Source: Mycobacterium bourgelatii (GTDB lineage: Bacteria; Actinomycetota; Actinomycetes; Mycobacteriales; Mycobacteriaceae). Taken from it: a DNA stretch of 64,000 nucleotides. The stretch spans positions 62,001 through 126,000 of the forward strand of contig NZ_BLKZ01000001.1 of NCBI RefSeq assembly GCF_010723575.1, given 5' to 3'. The position numbers were made by a program, and so were the translations under genes. Shown here in pieces: positions 51,736 to 61,400 of the stretch (the first letter of the stretch is position 1; each line of letters begins with the position of its first letter). The notes beneath the pieces were generated by a model. That model was given only the letters and a program-made list of their open reading frames with translations. It had not been told where the DNA came from and made no database searches.

Positions 51736-52392
51736 ATGCGCCGAATGGGAGCCGTCCTTTGTGCTGCGGTGTGCCTGGCCGGGCTCGCTCTGGCCCTCCC
51801 GCCGATGACGCTCGCTGCGGGCAACCCGTGGTTCGCCAACTCGGTTGGTAATGCAACACAGGTGGTTTCGGTCATCTCGACCGGCGGATCGAACGCGAAG
51901 ATGGATGTCTACCAACGCACCGCCGCGGGCTGGCAACCACTGAAAACCGGTATCCCGACCCATGTGGGTTCGGCGGGCATGGCGCCGCAGGCCAAGAGTG
52001 GGTATCCGGCCACGCCGATGGGCGTGTACAGCCTCGACTCCGCATTCGGTACCGCGCCGAATCCCGGTGGTGGCCTGCCGTACACACAGGTCGGGCCCAA
52101 TCATTGGTGGAGCGGCGACGACAGCAGCCCCACCTTCAACACCATGCAGGTATGCGAAAAGTCCAAGTGCCCGTTCAATTTGGCGGAAAGCGAGAACCTG
52201 CAAATCCCGCAGTACAAGCACGCGGTGGTGATGGGCGTCAACAAGAACAAGGTCCCGGGCGGAGGTGCTGCGTTCTTCTTTCACACCACCGACGGTGGTC
52301 CCACCGCAGGGTGTGTCGCTATCGACGACGCCACCCTGGTGCAGATCATCCGCTGGTTGCGGCCAGGTGCGGTGATCGCGATCGCTAAGTAG
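51736..52392 (+). CDS. Secreted L,D-transpeptidase-like protein
   Basis: The 218-residue protein (same length as Rv0309) has a signal peptide (about 1-28). The catalytic region FFHTTDGGPTAGCVAI (His183, Cys193) matches the YkuD-type HX13-17[ST]HGChN-like core: Gly-rich, with Cys nucleophile, although the Ser/His of the classical motif is replaced by Thr/Ala. It may form or edit 3-3 peptidoglycan links or attach proteins. Two further Cys (140, 145) could form a disulfide. It starts 60 bp after the PAP2 gene. Confidence 0.85.
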   Translation: MRRMGAVLCAAVCLAGLALALPPMTLAAGNPWFANSVGNATQVVSVISTGGSNAKMDVYQRTAAGWQPLKTGIPTHVGSAGMAPQAKSGYPATPMGVYSLDSAFGTAPNPGGGLPYTQVGPNHWWSGDDSSPTFNTMQVCEKSKCPFNLAESENLQIPQYKHAVVMGVNKNKVPGGGAAFFFHTTDGGPTAGCVAIDDATLVQIIRWLRPGAVIAIAK

Positions 52393-52879
52393 TGTCGGCC
52401 TGCTGTCCGGCCTCGTGGCCGGCGATGGCGCGCCCGGGTGTCAACTTGAAGTCGAGTCCCTTGAGCGACATCGTCGCCTCGTAGGTCCGGTCATAGCCGG
52501 TAGCGCTGATTTTCCAACCGTTTTCGGTACGTCGGTACTGGTCGCGGTAGAAGGCGGCGCCGATGAGCATGAAGTCGTACTCGGCGACGATAACGCGATC
52601 CTGCAGGTACCACACGCCCGTAGCGGTGTCTCCGTTCACCGTGATCTCCGGATGGGTCACCCGATGCTCGGTCACCACGCTCGCGGGCATCGCGGAGCGC
52701 ATGAAGTCGACCAGTTCGGTGCGGTTGGTGAAATGCAGTTCCTTGCCGAGCGATGAGCCGTAGTCGCCCTTGATGTCCTCGGTCAGGGTGTCTGCGAAGT
52801 CGTCCCAGTGTTTGGTGTCCAGCGCGCGCAGGTAGCGGTATTTGACTTGTTGGATCGCGGCAATGTCGTCATGGCCCAT
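52385..52879 (-). CDS. SnoaL-like (NTF2-fold) protein
   Basis: The 164-residue protein (ATG 52879) is close to Rv0310c (163). It has the NTF2/SnoaL pattern: IQQVKYRYLRALDTKHWDDFADTLTEDI near residue 8, HRVTHPEITVNGDTATGVWYLQD near 85 and YRRTENGWKISATGYDRTYE near 130. Such proteins are cyclases, hydrolases or binding proteins; which one is not clear. ATG 52897 would add six residues. It overlaps the opposing transpeptidase end by eight bases and is divergent from the next gene (41 bp). Confidence 0.83.
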   Translation of the reverse strand: MGHDDIAAIQQVKYRYLRALDTKHWDDFADTLTEDIKGDYGSSLGKELHFTNRTELVDFMRSAMPASVVTEHRVTHPEITVNGDTATGVWYLQDRVIVAEYDFMLIGAAFYRDQYRRTENGWKISATGYDRTYEATMSLKGLDFKLTPGRAIAGHEAGQQADTT

Positions 52880-52920
52880 CAGGCCATTGCAGCACATCGC
52901 CTCGCGAGTAGCTTTGGGGG

Positions 52921-54150
52921 ATGAGCCAATCGCGATACGCGGAGTTGTCCCGCAGCGAACTCGCGGTGCTGGTCCCTGAGTTGCTCCTGATCGGGCACAT
53001 GATCGACCGCTCCGGGATGGCTTGGTGCATCCAGTCGTTCGGGCGCGAGGAAATGCTGCAGATCGCCATCGAGGAATGGGCCGGGGCCAGCCCCACCTAC
53101 ACCAAGCGCATGCAACGGGCACTGAACTACGAGGGCAACGACGTGCCCACGATCTTCAAGGGGCTGCAACTCGACATCGGCGCGCCGCCGCAGTTCATGG
53201 ACTTCCGTTACACCGTCCGCGACCGCTGGCACGGCGAATTTCATCTGGATCACTGCGGCGCTCTGCTCGACGTCGAGCCCATGGGTGACGATTATGTCCT
53301 CGGCATGTGCCACACCATCGAAGACCCGACCTTCGACGCCACGGCGGTGGCGACCAATCCGAAGGCGCAGATGCGTCCCCTGCACCGACCCCCTCGGGTG
53401 CCGGCGGATCGTCATCCGCACTGCGCCTGGACCGTCGTCATCGACGAGTCCCATCCCGCGGTTGAAGATATCCCGGCCGCCGAGAAGATTCGCCGAACGT
53501 GTGCCGCCGCTTGGGAATTGACGCCCATCGACCCGTCCGACGAGGGGTTGGCGGACTACTCGGGTCCGTTGCTGTCCGACCTGGACTTCGCGGCGTTCTC
53601 GCACTCCGCGTTGACGCGGATGGCCGACGAGGTATGTCTGCAGATGCACCTGCTGTATCTGTCGTTCGCCATCGCGGTGGCCAAACGGGCCGGCGACGAT
53701 GCCGAATTGGCGCGTTCGGTGGGCACGCGCCAGTTGATCGGTGTCGCCGGCCTTGGCGCCGAGCGCATTCACCGCGCACTGGGATTGCCCGGCGGAATCG
53801 AAGGATTGGTACGGGTGTTCGAGCTGCATCCGCTGTTCAACCCCGCCGGCTACGTGGTGGCCGAGATAGCGGAGAACAAGGTGGCCGTGCATCGCTCACC
53901 GGCTCACGATGACCGCGCGTGGATTTCGCTGTGCGGCCCGGATTCCGTGCAGCCGCTGCAGGCGATAGCGACCGCGGTAGCTCCCCGAATCCAGGTTCGC
54001 AGCATCGGAACGGATACCGACTGGACCGCTGAGCTGGTGGAAACCGACCATCCGACAACGGAATTGCCGGAGGTATCGGTGGCCAAAGTCAGCCGCGGCG
54101 CGGACTTTCAGTTCGAGCCACGGCGTTCGCTGCCACTCACGGTGGTGTGA
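52921..54150 (+). CDS. Conserved hypothetical protein (Rv0311-like)
   Basis: The 409-residue soluble protein (same length as Rv0311) has no motif I can name. Conserved-looking features are a Cys/His-rich stretch WHGEFHLDHCGALLDVEPMG (about 103-122) and MCHTIEDPTFDATA (about 131-144), where His and Cys could bind a metal. A duplicated Trp/His/Glu-containing region follows. No signal peptide or membrane segment. It is divergent from the SnoaL-like gene and 168 bp upstream of the next gene. Confidence 0.75.
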   Translation: MSQSRYAELSRSELAVLVPELLLIGHMIDRSGMAWCIQSFGREEMLQIAIEEWAGASPTYTKRMQRALNYEGNDVPTIFKGLQLDIGAPPQFMDFRYTVRDRWHGEFHLDHCGALLDVEPMGDDYVLGMCHTIEDPTFDATAVATNPKAQMRPLHRPPRVPADRHPHCAWTVVIDESHPAVEDIPAAEKIRRTCAAAWELTPIDPSDEGLADYSGPLLSDLDFAAFSHSALTRMADEVCLQMHLLYLSFAIAVAKRAGDDAELARSVGTRQLIGVAGLGAERIHRALGLPGGIEGLVRVFELHPLFNPAGYVVAEIAENKVAVHRSPAHDDRAWISLCGPDSVQPLQAIATAVAPRIQVRSIGTDTDWTAELVETDHPTTELPEVSVAKVSRGADFQFEPRRSLPLTVV

Positions 54151-54318
54151 TCCGCCAGGCGGTGTCAAGGTGCCGGGTATACCGTTTCGATGACGACACG
54201 ACATCGACCAGATACCAATAAGGTTGTGAACTAACGGCGTACGGGGCGCTCGCGGCTATGGTTAACGCTGGCTGGACGCCCATGCAGGACACCACCTATC
54301 GCCGAAAGTCTTCGTTCT

Positions 54319-56289
54319 ATGTATGACCCGCTCGGCTTGTCGATCGGGGCCACTAACCTGGTCGCGGCGTGCAACGGTAAGACACCGGTGACGCGTCGCA
54401 CTGTGTTGACCCTGTATCCGCACTGCGCGCCGAAAGTCGGTACGCCGGAACAAGATCCGGAACTGACGGAACCCGGCGTGTTGATGGGCGGCTTCGTGGA
54501 GCGGCTCGGAGATCGGGTTCCGCTGGTGTCGCCCGACGGCTCGACGCACGACCCGGCCCTGCTGATGGTCGAGGCTCTCGATGCGATGGTGTCCGCGGTG
54601 GATGTGGATGCCAGCTCGGCCGAGATCTCCATTGCCGTTCCGGCGTATTGGAACGCCAGAACCGCCCAGGCGCTGCGCAACGGCCTGCGTACGCACGTGG
54701 GATTCGTGCGCAGCGGCATGGCGCCTCGACTCGTCCCGGATACCGTAGCGGCCCTGACGGCGGCGAATTCCGAGCTGGGCATGCCCGATGGAAAAGCGGT
54801 GGCGCTGCTCGATTTCGGTGGTTCCGGCACGTACGTCACGTTGTTGGAGACCGAGTCCGAATTCACGCCGATCAGCGCCACCATGCGGTACGAAGATTTT
54901 TCCGGTGCCGAGATTGACCAGGCACTGCTGCAGCATGTCATCGACGAACTCGGCCACGACGACATCGACCCGGACGACACGGCCGCGGTTGCCCAACTCG
55001 GGTTGTTGCGAGAACAGTGCCGAGCCGCCAAGGAGCGGTTATCCGTCGACACGACAACCCAATTGCTGGCCGAACTGCGCGGCTCCAGCGCCATCATCGA
55101 ACTGAGCCGCAGCAAACTCGAGGATCTGTTCCACGACCGCCTGACCGGCTTCATCTACGCGTTCGACGACATGCTGGCGCGCAGCAACTCCACCTGGACG
55201 GACCTCGCTGCCTTGGTGACCGTCGGCGGCGGCGCGAGTATTCCGCTTATCACCGAACGTCTTTCGGTGCACACCCGGTTGCCGGTCCTTACCCCGGCCG
55301 AGCCGGCGTGCGCTGCGGCGACGGGCGCGTTGCTGCTCTCCACCCGCGGCAAAGAGGTCGATTTCCGGACCCGGATGTCCTTGGGTCTGGTTTCGGCACA
55401 TGCCGGCAGTCACGCGGGCACCGGCCTGATCGAACTGCCGGCCGGTGACGTGATGGTGATCGACTGCGACGCGATGACCGATCGTGAGCTGGCGTGGTCG
55501 CAGACCGAATTCACCGGCGACCTCCCGGTCCGGTTCCACGGCGATGCCTTCAACGAAGAGGGTCCCTGCTGGTCGATGCGGCTGAACGTGATCGACCGTC
55601 CCAAAGAGCCGCCGTGGCGGCGCTTCCGGGTATCGCAACTGCTGATCGGGCTGTGTGCCGCGGTGGCGGTAACCGCTATCGGCGGTGTGGCGGTCACGTT
55701 GACGACCACTGAACAGCACCACAGTCCGCGACACCATCCAGTCGTCCCGAGCGTCGCGCCAAGGCCGTCGGGGTCCGTGGCCCCTAACGCAATCCCGCCC
55801 AGCGCCATCCCGCCCAGCGCGGTCCCCCCTAGCGTGCCCAGCGAGCTCCCACCCCCGGTGGCCGAATCGATCGCACCGCCCCCCAGCGCTTTGCCCGAAC
55901 CCACCAGCGTCCCCCCGCCGCCGCCCTCGCCCCCACCGCCGTCGTCACCGCCACCGCCGGTGTTGACAACCACCACGGCGCCGCCGCTGCCCACCACGAC
56001 CACCACGCCACCGCCGGTGGCCACCACCCCTGCACCGACCATCACCACACCCGCTACAACCGAGCCGCCGGGCGCCGGACAATTTGCCGCCGAGGCGCCC
56101 AGCGCCCAGGAGCCGGCACCGCCGCCCCCACCGACTTCGGCGCCATCCACGGTGCAGATGACCACGCAGTGGTTGCACGTCCCGCTGCTACCGGTCCCCA
56201 TACCGGTCCCGGTACCGAAGCCCCCGCAACCCCAACCGCCGCAGGAGGTGAGCCCGCAGAATCCGTTTGCCGCCCCCGGCTCCCATTAA
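54319..56289 (+). CDS. Hsp70-like ATPase-domain membrane protein with Pro/Thr-rich C-terminus
   Basis: The 656-residue protein (Rv0312-like) starts with an actin/Hsp70 ATPase-like domain: MYDPLGLSIGATNLVAA, then VAVALLDFGGSGTYVTLL near 160 (phosphate 2 motif) and LAALVTVGGGASIPLITERL near 300 (adenosine motif). One membrane helix lies near 440-462. The outside part is Pro/Thr/Ser-rich (about 480-620) and ends with TTQWLHVPLLPVPIPVP. It may be a sensor or scaffold in the envelope. The neighbour at 56431 shares the helix, Pro-rich tail and C-terminal motif, so they are probably paralogous in design or partners. Confidence 0.83.
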   Translation: MYDPLGLSIGATNLVAACNGKTPVTRRTVLTLYPHCAPKVGTPEQDPELTEPGVLMGGFVERLGDRVPLVSPDGSTHDPALLMVEALDAMVSAVDVDASSAEISIAVPAYWNARTAQALRNGLRTHVGFVRSGMAPRLVPDTVAALTAANSELGMPDGKAVALLDFGGSGTYVTLLETESEFTPISATMRYEDFSGAEIDQALLQHVIDELGHDDIDPDDTAAVAQLGLLREQCRAAKERLSVDTTTQLLAELRGSSAIIELSRSKLEDLFHDRLTGFIYAFDDMLARSNSTWTDLAALVTVGGGASIPLITERLSVHTRLPVLTPAEPACAAATGALLLSTRGKEVDFRTRMSLGLVSAHAGSHAGTGLIELPAGDVMVIDCDAMTDRELAWSQTEFTGDLPVRFHGDAFNEEGPCWSMRLNVIDRPKEPPWRRFRVSQLLIGLCAAVAVTAIGGVAVTLTTTEQHHSPRHHPVVPSVAPRPSGSVAPNAIPPSAIPPSAVPPSVPSELPPPVAESIAPPPSALPEPTSVPPPPPSPPPPSSPPPPVLTTTTAPPLPTTTTTPPPVATTPAPTITTPATTEPPGAGQFAAEAPSAQEPAPPPPPTSAPSTVQMTTQWLHVPLLPVPIPVPVPKPPQPQPPQEVSPQNPFAAPGSH

Positions 56290-56306
56290 CCTCTCGTTTC
56301 CGCTGT

Positions 56307-56350
56307 ATAGCCGCGACCTTAGAGCTTGACTAGAATCGAGTCGCGGCTAT
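56307..56350. terminator. Hairpin between the two Pro-rich membrane protein genes
   Basis: ATAGCCGCGAC (56307-56317) and GTCGCGGCTAT (56340-56350) form perfect 11-base arms with a 22-base loop. It starts 17 bases after the upstream stop. It may be a terminator or an RNA stability element. No U-run follows. Confidence 0.55.
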
Positions 56351-56430
56351 TCGCGCGCGGGTAGGGTGCGGATAGGGTCAAGCCACGGCGGCCCGCGGGG
56401 TGCGCTGGGCCCGCCTTCTTGGGAGGCGAA

Positions 56431-57903
56431 GTGGACATCGTCCTTGGGGTATCGATGGAACCCACGGCTGTCCGCTTGGTGCTGGTCGAGGGTGAAAATG
56501 CCGACGGCGCGACCGTCGAAGAAGACAGTTTTCAGGTCCGGCCCGGTGGCGCTCCCACGCAGGTGATCTCGGCGCTGGTCGGCACCCGCGAAGGTGCGGT
56601 GGAGGCTGGCCATCAGCTGAGCTCAGCCGGCGTGACCTGGACGGACCCCGCGGCGGCGACTGCCCTGCGCGAAGAGTTGGCGGCGCGCGACATCGGCAAC
56701 GTCATGCTGGTTTCCCCGCTGCTCGCGGCGGCCGCCCTTACCCAGACGGTCGGGTCCGCTCTGTACTACCCGTACATCGCCATGCTGTTCGTCGAGGCCG
56801 ACAGCGCCACGCTGGCCGTCGTCGATGTCGCCGACGGCTCGATTGTCGACTTGCATCGGCAACCGCTGGGCGGCGTCGAGCGGGACAGGCGCGCCGAGCT
56901 TGCGGCAATGGTCGCCGAACTCCATGCCCCGGCGTCGCGAGCGAAGGGCGTGTTCGTCGTCGGCTGTGGCGTGGACATCGTGCCGTTGAAGCCCGCGCTG
57001 GAGGCGGCGACCGCATTGACGGTGAGTTTCCCCGCGGAACCGCACCTGGCCCTGGCCCGGGGAGCGGCCCTGGCCTCGGCAAACGCGCCACTGTTTGCAT
57101 CGTCCACGGCCGCACTGGCCTACGCGCTGGATCCGGGCACCGGTGAGGTGAACTCCCAGGCCCTCACCCCGACCTACCTTGACGTGTGCGCCAACGCTGA
57201 CCTGGGCGACGAAGCGCTGGCCTACAGCGCTTGGTCGGACGACCCGGACGGCTTAGACGGCTTAGCCGGCGGGCACGCCAAGAAGCCACGCAGGCTGGCG
57301 CTGGCCGGCAGCGCCATGGCCGGGATGACGGCCATGGCGGCCGGGGCACTGGTGATTTCCCTGACCTCCGACGTCCGGCCCGCCGCGCTGTCCGAGCCCA
57401 GCCCGCGACCCACCCCACCGGCCGGCATTGCCACGCCGGCGAACCCCCCGGTAAGCCCGCCAGCAACCATCCCCCCGCCGGCGAGTCAAATCCCGGCCCC
57501 GGCCACTGCCGAACCGCCCCCGGCACACCTGCCCGCGCCGAGCCCGAAGCCCGCGCCAGTCACCGAGGTGGCCGCCCCGCCCCCGCCCACGGTGCTGCAG
57601 CAACCGACGGTGGTGCAGAAGGCGCCCCCGACCGTGGCGAATGCGGTACCCGCCCCGCGCCGCCAGCCGACCCGGCAGGCGCCGCCGCCGGTCCAGGCGC
57701 CCGTGCCGGAGGCCGCGCCACCGCCCGCTCCGGCAGCGCCGCCCGCCCCTCCCGAACCGGCTGCGCCGCCGCCCGCGCCCGCCGCGCCTCCGAGTCCGGT
57801 CATGACGATGTACCTGCACGTACCGTTCGTCACGATCCCGATCCCGATCTACCCGCCCGCGCCGCCGCCGCCTCCGCCGGCCCCGCCCGAACCTGGCCCC
57901 TAA
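56431..57903 (+). CDS. DUF7159-type membrane protein with Pro-rich C-terminus
   Basis: From GTG 56431 it has 490 residues. The GTG lies five bases after GGAGG; the upstream TTG at 56419 does not. The N-terminus DIVLGVSMEPTAVRLVLVEGENADG is that of a mycobacterial family (DUF7159) with an actin-like look. One membrane helix lies near 296-315, then a Pro/Ala-rich region about 320-460. The C-terminal motif TMYLHVPFVTIPIPI resembles that of the upstream protein. Function unknown; likely an envelope protein. Confidence 0.83.
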   Translation: MDIVLGVSMEPTAVRLVLVEGENADGATVEEDSFQVRPGGAPTQVISALVGTREGAVEAGHQLSSAGVTWTDPAAATALREELAARDIGNVMLVSPLLAAAALTQTVGSALYYPYIAMLFVEADSATLAVVDVADGSIVDLHRQPLGGVERDRRAELAAMVAELHAPASRAKGVFVVGCGVDIVPLKPALEAATALTVSFPAEPHLALARGAALASANAPLFASSTAALAYALDPGTGEVNSQALTPTYLDVCANADLGDEALAYSAWSDDPDGLDGLAGGHAKKPRRLALAGSAMAGMTAMAAGALVISLTSDVRPAALSEPSPRPTPPAGIATPANPPVSPPATIPPPASQIPAPATAEPPPAHLPAPSPKPAPVTEVAAPPPPTVLQQPTVVQKAPPTVANAVPAPRRQPTRQAPPPVQAPVPEAAPPPAPAAPPAPPEPAAPPPAPAAPPSPVMTMYLHVPFVTIPIPIYPPAPPPPPPAPPEPGP

Positions 57904-57921
57904 GCCATCGCCCTGACCCAT

Positions 57922-57937
57922 CGAAGTCCGGACTTCG
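57922..57937. promoter_or_regulatory. Perfect 16-bp palindrome, candidate operator or small hairpin
   Basis: CGAAGTCC (57922-57929) directly abuts its reverse complement GGACTTCG (57930-57937). Flanking CCA and TGG extend it with one offset base. It is 62 bp before the start of the next gene (57999) and 19 bp after the previous stop. Confidence 0.55.
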
Positions 57938-57998
57938 TGGCGGCCGCGTCTAACAGGGCGCACACTGGTAGCTAACTGACTTAACTGGAGGAGGTCGC

Positions 57999-58394
57999 GT
58001 GGGCGACTCAAATGCTTTTGGCTTCGATCCCGACGACATCGATCGGGTGATCAGGGAGGGCAGCGAGGGGCTGCGCGACGTGTTCGACCGGATCGGGAAG
58101 TTCGTCAACGGTCCCGCAAACCGGTCTGCGTGGTCGGTGCTGTTCGACGACATGGGCCGGCGATCGCGTCCGGCGCCCGAAACCGCCGGTGAGGCGGGCG
58201 ACGGCGTATGGGCCATCTTCACCGTGGACGATGACGGGTCCGCGCGCGTCGAGCAGGTGTATGCCACCGAACTCGATGCTCTGCGCGCGAACAAGAACAA
58301 CACCGACCCGAAGCGTAAGGTCCGATTCCTGCCCTACGGAATTGCGGTCAGCGTCCTCGACGACTCTCCGGATCAGTCCGACGAGTCCACATAA
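57999..58394 (+). CDS. Conserved small protein (Rv0313-like)
   Basis: The 131-residue soluble protein (Rv0313 is 128) starts at GTG 57999 with GGAGGAGG six bases upstream. Residues 1-40 look helical (DDIDRVIREGSEGLRDVFDRIGKFV) and 70-118 strand-like (VWAIFTVDDDGSARVEQVYATELDALRANK). It has no enzyme motif. It lies 96 bp after the DUF7159-type gene and 29 bp before the cyclase gene. Confidence 0.8.
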   Translation: MGDSNAFGFDPDDIDRVIREGSEGLRDVFDRIGKFVNGPANRSAWSVLFDDMGRRSRPAPETAGEAGDGVWAIFTVDDDGSARVEQVYATELDALRANKNNTDPKRKVRFLPYGIAVSVLDDSPDQSDEST

Positions 58395-58423
58395 CCGATT
58401 TTGCGGCCTATTCTCTGCAGAGT

Positions 58424-61400
58424 GTGGCCGCAACGTCGCCAGTTTGCCCCTCCTGCGGTTCTGAGCCGCGCAAGGGTGCGCGATTCTGCGATGCCTGTGG
58501 TGCGCGGCTGACGCTGGTCGTCGAACCGGCTGAGTACAAGCAAGTGACGGTGCTGTTCGCCGACGTCGTGCGTTCGATGGATATCGCGGCGGCCCTCGGG
58601 GCGGAGCGGCTGCGTGAGGTGATGACCGAGCTGGTCAATCGCTCCGCCGCGGTGGTGCAGCGCTACGGCGGCACCGTGGACAAGTTCACCGGCGACGGCA
58701 TCATGGCCCTGTTCGGTGCGCCAATCACGTTGGAGGACCATGCTTTTCGGGCCTGCCTCGCGGCCTTGGACATCCAGCAGGAGGCCAAAGACCTGGCCGT
58801 CGAGGTGGCCCGCCTAGACGGGATCGACCTGCGCTTGCGGGTCGGCCTGAATTCCGGTCGGGTGATCGCAGGTGAAGTCGGCGCCACTCACCTCGGTTAC
58901 ACGGCGGTCGGCGCCCAGGTGGGGATGGCGCAGCGGATGGAGTCGGCCGCGCCACCGGGCGGCGTGTTGCTCAGTGAATCGACGGCGCGACTCGTCGAGC
59001 ATCGCGTTGTCCTGGGGGAGCGCGAAACCGTGCAGATCAAGGGTGTCGACGACGGGGTGCCGGCGCGGCGGCTGCTGTCCGCCGACGGGGAGTGCCGTCG
59101 CAAGCCGCGCCATGAATCGCGCCTGGTGGGACGTGAGCGGGAAATGGCCACCGTCAGCGCGGTGCTCGACCGGGTCGCGAATGGCCACGGCACCGCCGTC
59201 ACCGTGCAGGGCGGGCCGGGCGTCGGAAAGACCAGGTTGCTCCGTGAGACGCTGACGACCGCCCGCGGTATCGGGTTCGACACGTTCGTCACCTACTGCG
59301 AATCCCATACCCGCGAGATCGCGTTCCACGTGATCTCCCGGCTGTTGCGCGCGGTGCTCGACATCGGCGGCCTCGGCATCGAGCAGGCTCGGAGCCGAGT
59401 GCGCACTGCCGCTCCCTTCGTCAGTGCGGAAGATCTGGTGCTGCTCGACGACTTGCTCGGTGTGCGCGACGACCACACACCGTTGCCCGACGTCACCCCG
59501 GACGCCCGTCGTCGGCGGCTCGTCGAACTCGTCAACACCCTCGCGGTGGCGCGGGCCGAGCCCGCCGTCTATGTCATCGAGGATACCCAGTGGATCGATG
59601 CCGCCAGCGAATCCATGCTCGCCGAATTCGCGGCCACCCTGCCCAGGACGCGCGCGCTGCTGTTGATCGCGTATCGTCCGGAATATCGGGGGCCGCTGTC
59701 GCGCATCCCTGGGGCTACCGCGTTTAGCATTGCTCCGCTGAGCGATTCGCACATCTACGAGTTGATCAACGAGCTCCTCGGCGAGCATCCGTCGGTCGCG
59801 GGGTTGCCCGCGGTGATCGCCGAGCGCGCGGCGGGCGTTCCGTTTTGCGCGGAAGAAATCGTGCGTGACCTGGCTGAGCGCGGCGAGTTGCAGGGCACAC
59901 CGGGCGCTTACGTCTGCGTGCGTGAGGTGAGCGAAATCCATGTGCCGGCAAGCATTCAGGCGGTCGTCGGTGCTCGCATCGACCGACTGAACGCCATGTC
60001 GAAGCGCACGCTGCACGCCGCGGCGGTGATCGGCGCGCGGTTCGACACCACCCTCCTGGCGTTACTGCTCGACACCACTCCGGACGCAGTGAATTTGGCG
60101 CCGCTGATCGAAGCCGAACTGGTCGAAGTGGTACCGCGGGCCACGCGCGTCGAGTATGGATTCGTCCATCCACTGATCCAGGCGGTGGCCTACGAATCGC
60201 AATTGAAGGCCGGCCGTTCGGAGCTGCACCGGCGGGTCGCCGCGGTGATGCAACGAACCCGCGGCGGGTTCACCGGTGAGGAAGCCGCCATCGTCGCAAC
60301 CCAATATGCGGCAGCCGGCGACTTGCACGACGCTTTCGAGTGGCACATGCAAGCGGCGACTTGGTATGGGGCACGCGACATTCGGGCGGCCCGCCAGAGT
60401 TGGCAATGTGCGCTGCGCGTCGCCGACGGACTCCCCGAGGACGAGCCCGACCTGCTGTCCATGCGGATAGCGCCGCGGGCACTGTTGTGCGGCAGCACCT
60501 TTCAGGTTGGCGGCACGCCGGCCGATACCGGATTCGAGGAGTTGCGCGAGTTGGCCACCCTGGCGGGTGACAAGAAGTCGTTGGTCATCGGGATGGCCGG
60601 GCACCTCACCACCCTCACCTTTCATTCGCGCCATCGCGAAGCCGCCGAAATGGCTTCGGAATTCGCCACCCTCGTCGAATCCATTGGTGATCCGACGATC
60701 ACCGTCGGGTTGTTTTATGCGGCCGCCCAATCCAAATGGGAAGCCGGCGAAGCGACGGAGAGTCTGCGGCTGGCGCAACGGGTCATCGACCTGGCGGACG
60801 GCAACCCCACCATGGGCAACCTGCTGATCGGTTCTCCACTCGCCTGGGCGCTGACCGTCAAGGGTGCGGCCGGAATGTTCCTGGGGCGCAAAGGCTGGCG
60901 TGACGACCTACGGGCCGGCATCGTGATGGCCCGCGCGGTGGACGCCGGTGCCCGTTCCTACGTTCAGCTGTACAAGTACGCGGCGGCAATTCAGAACGGC
61001 GCCGTGCAGCCCACCGAGCGTGATTTGGCTCTGGCGGCAGAATCCTTGGAACTCGCGCAACGGTCCGGCGACGACGTTGCACTTGCCTACGCCTTGCTGA
61101 ACCGGGCCATGGCGTTGCTGCACAACGATTTCGAAGCCGGGGGCATGGAATGCTTGGTCAAGGCCAAGGATATGTTCGTCTCCGAACAGCTCCCGCGCGC
61201 GTTGCGGCGGATCTGCGACATCGAATTCGCCCGGGAGCGAACCCGAGCGGGAGACATCGACGGGGCGACCGAGCTCGCCACGGCCGTGATCACCGAGCAA
61301 TTCGACACCGGCGAAATGATTTTCCGCGGACCGGCGACCGCCGCACTGGTCGAGGCGTTGCTGGCGCGTGGTTCCGCTACCGACCTGGACGAGGCCCAAA

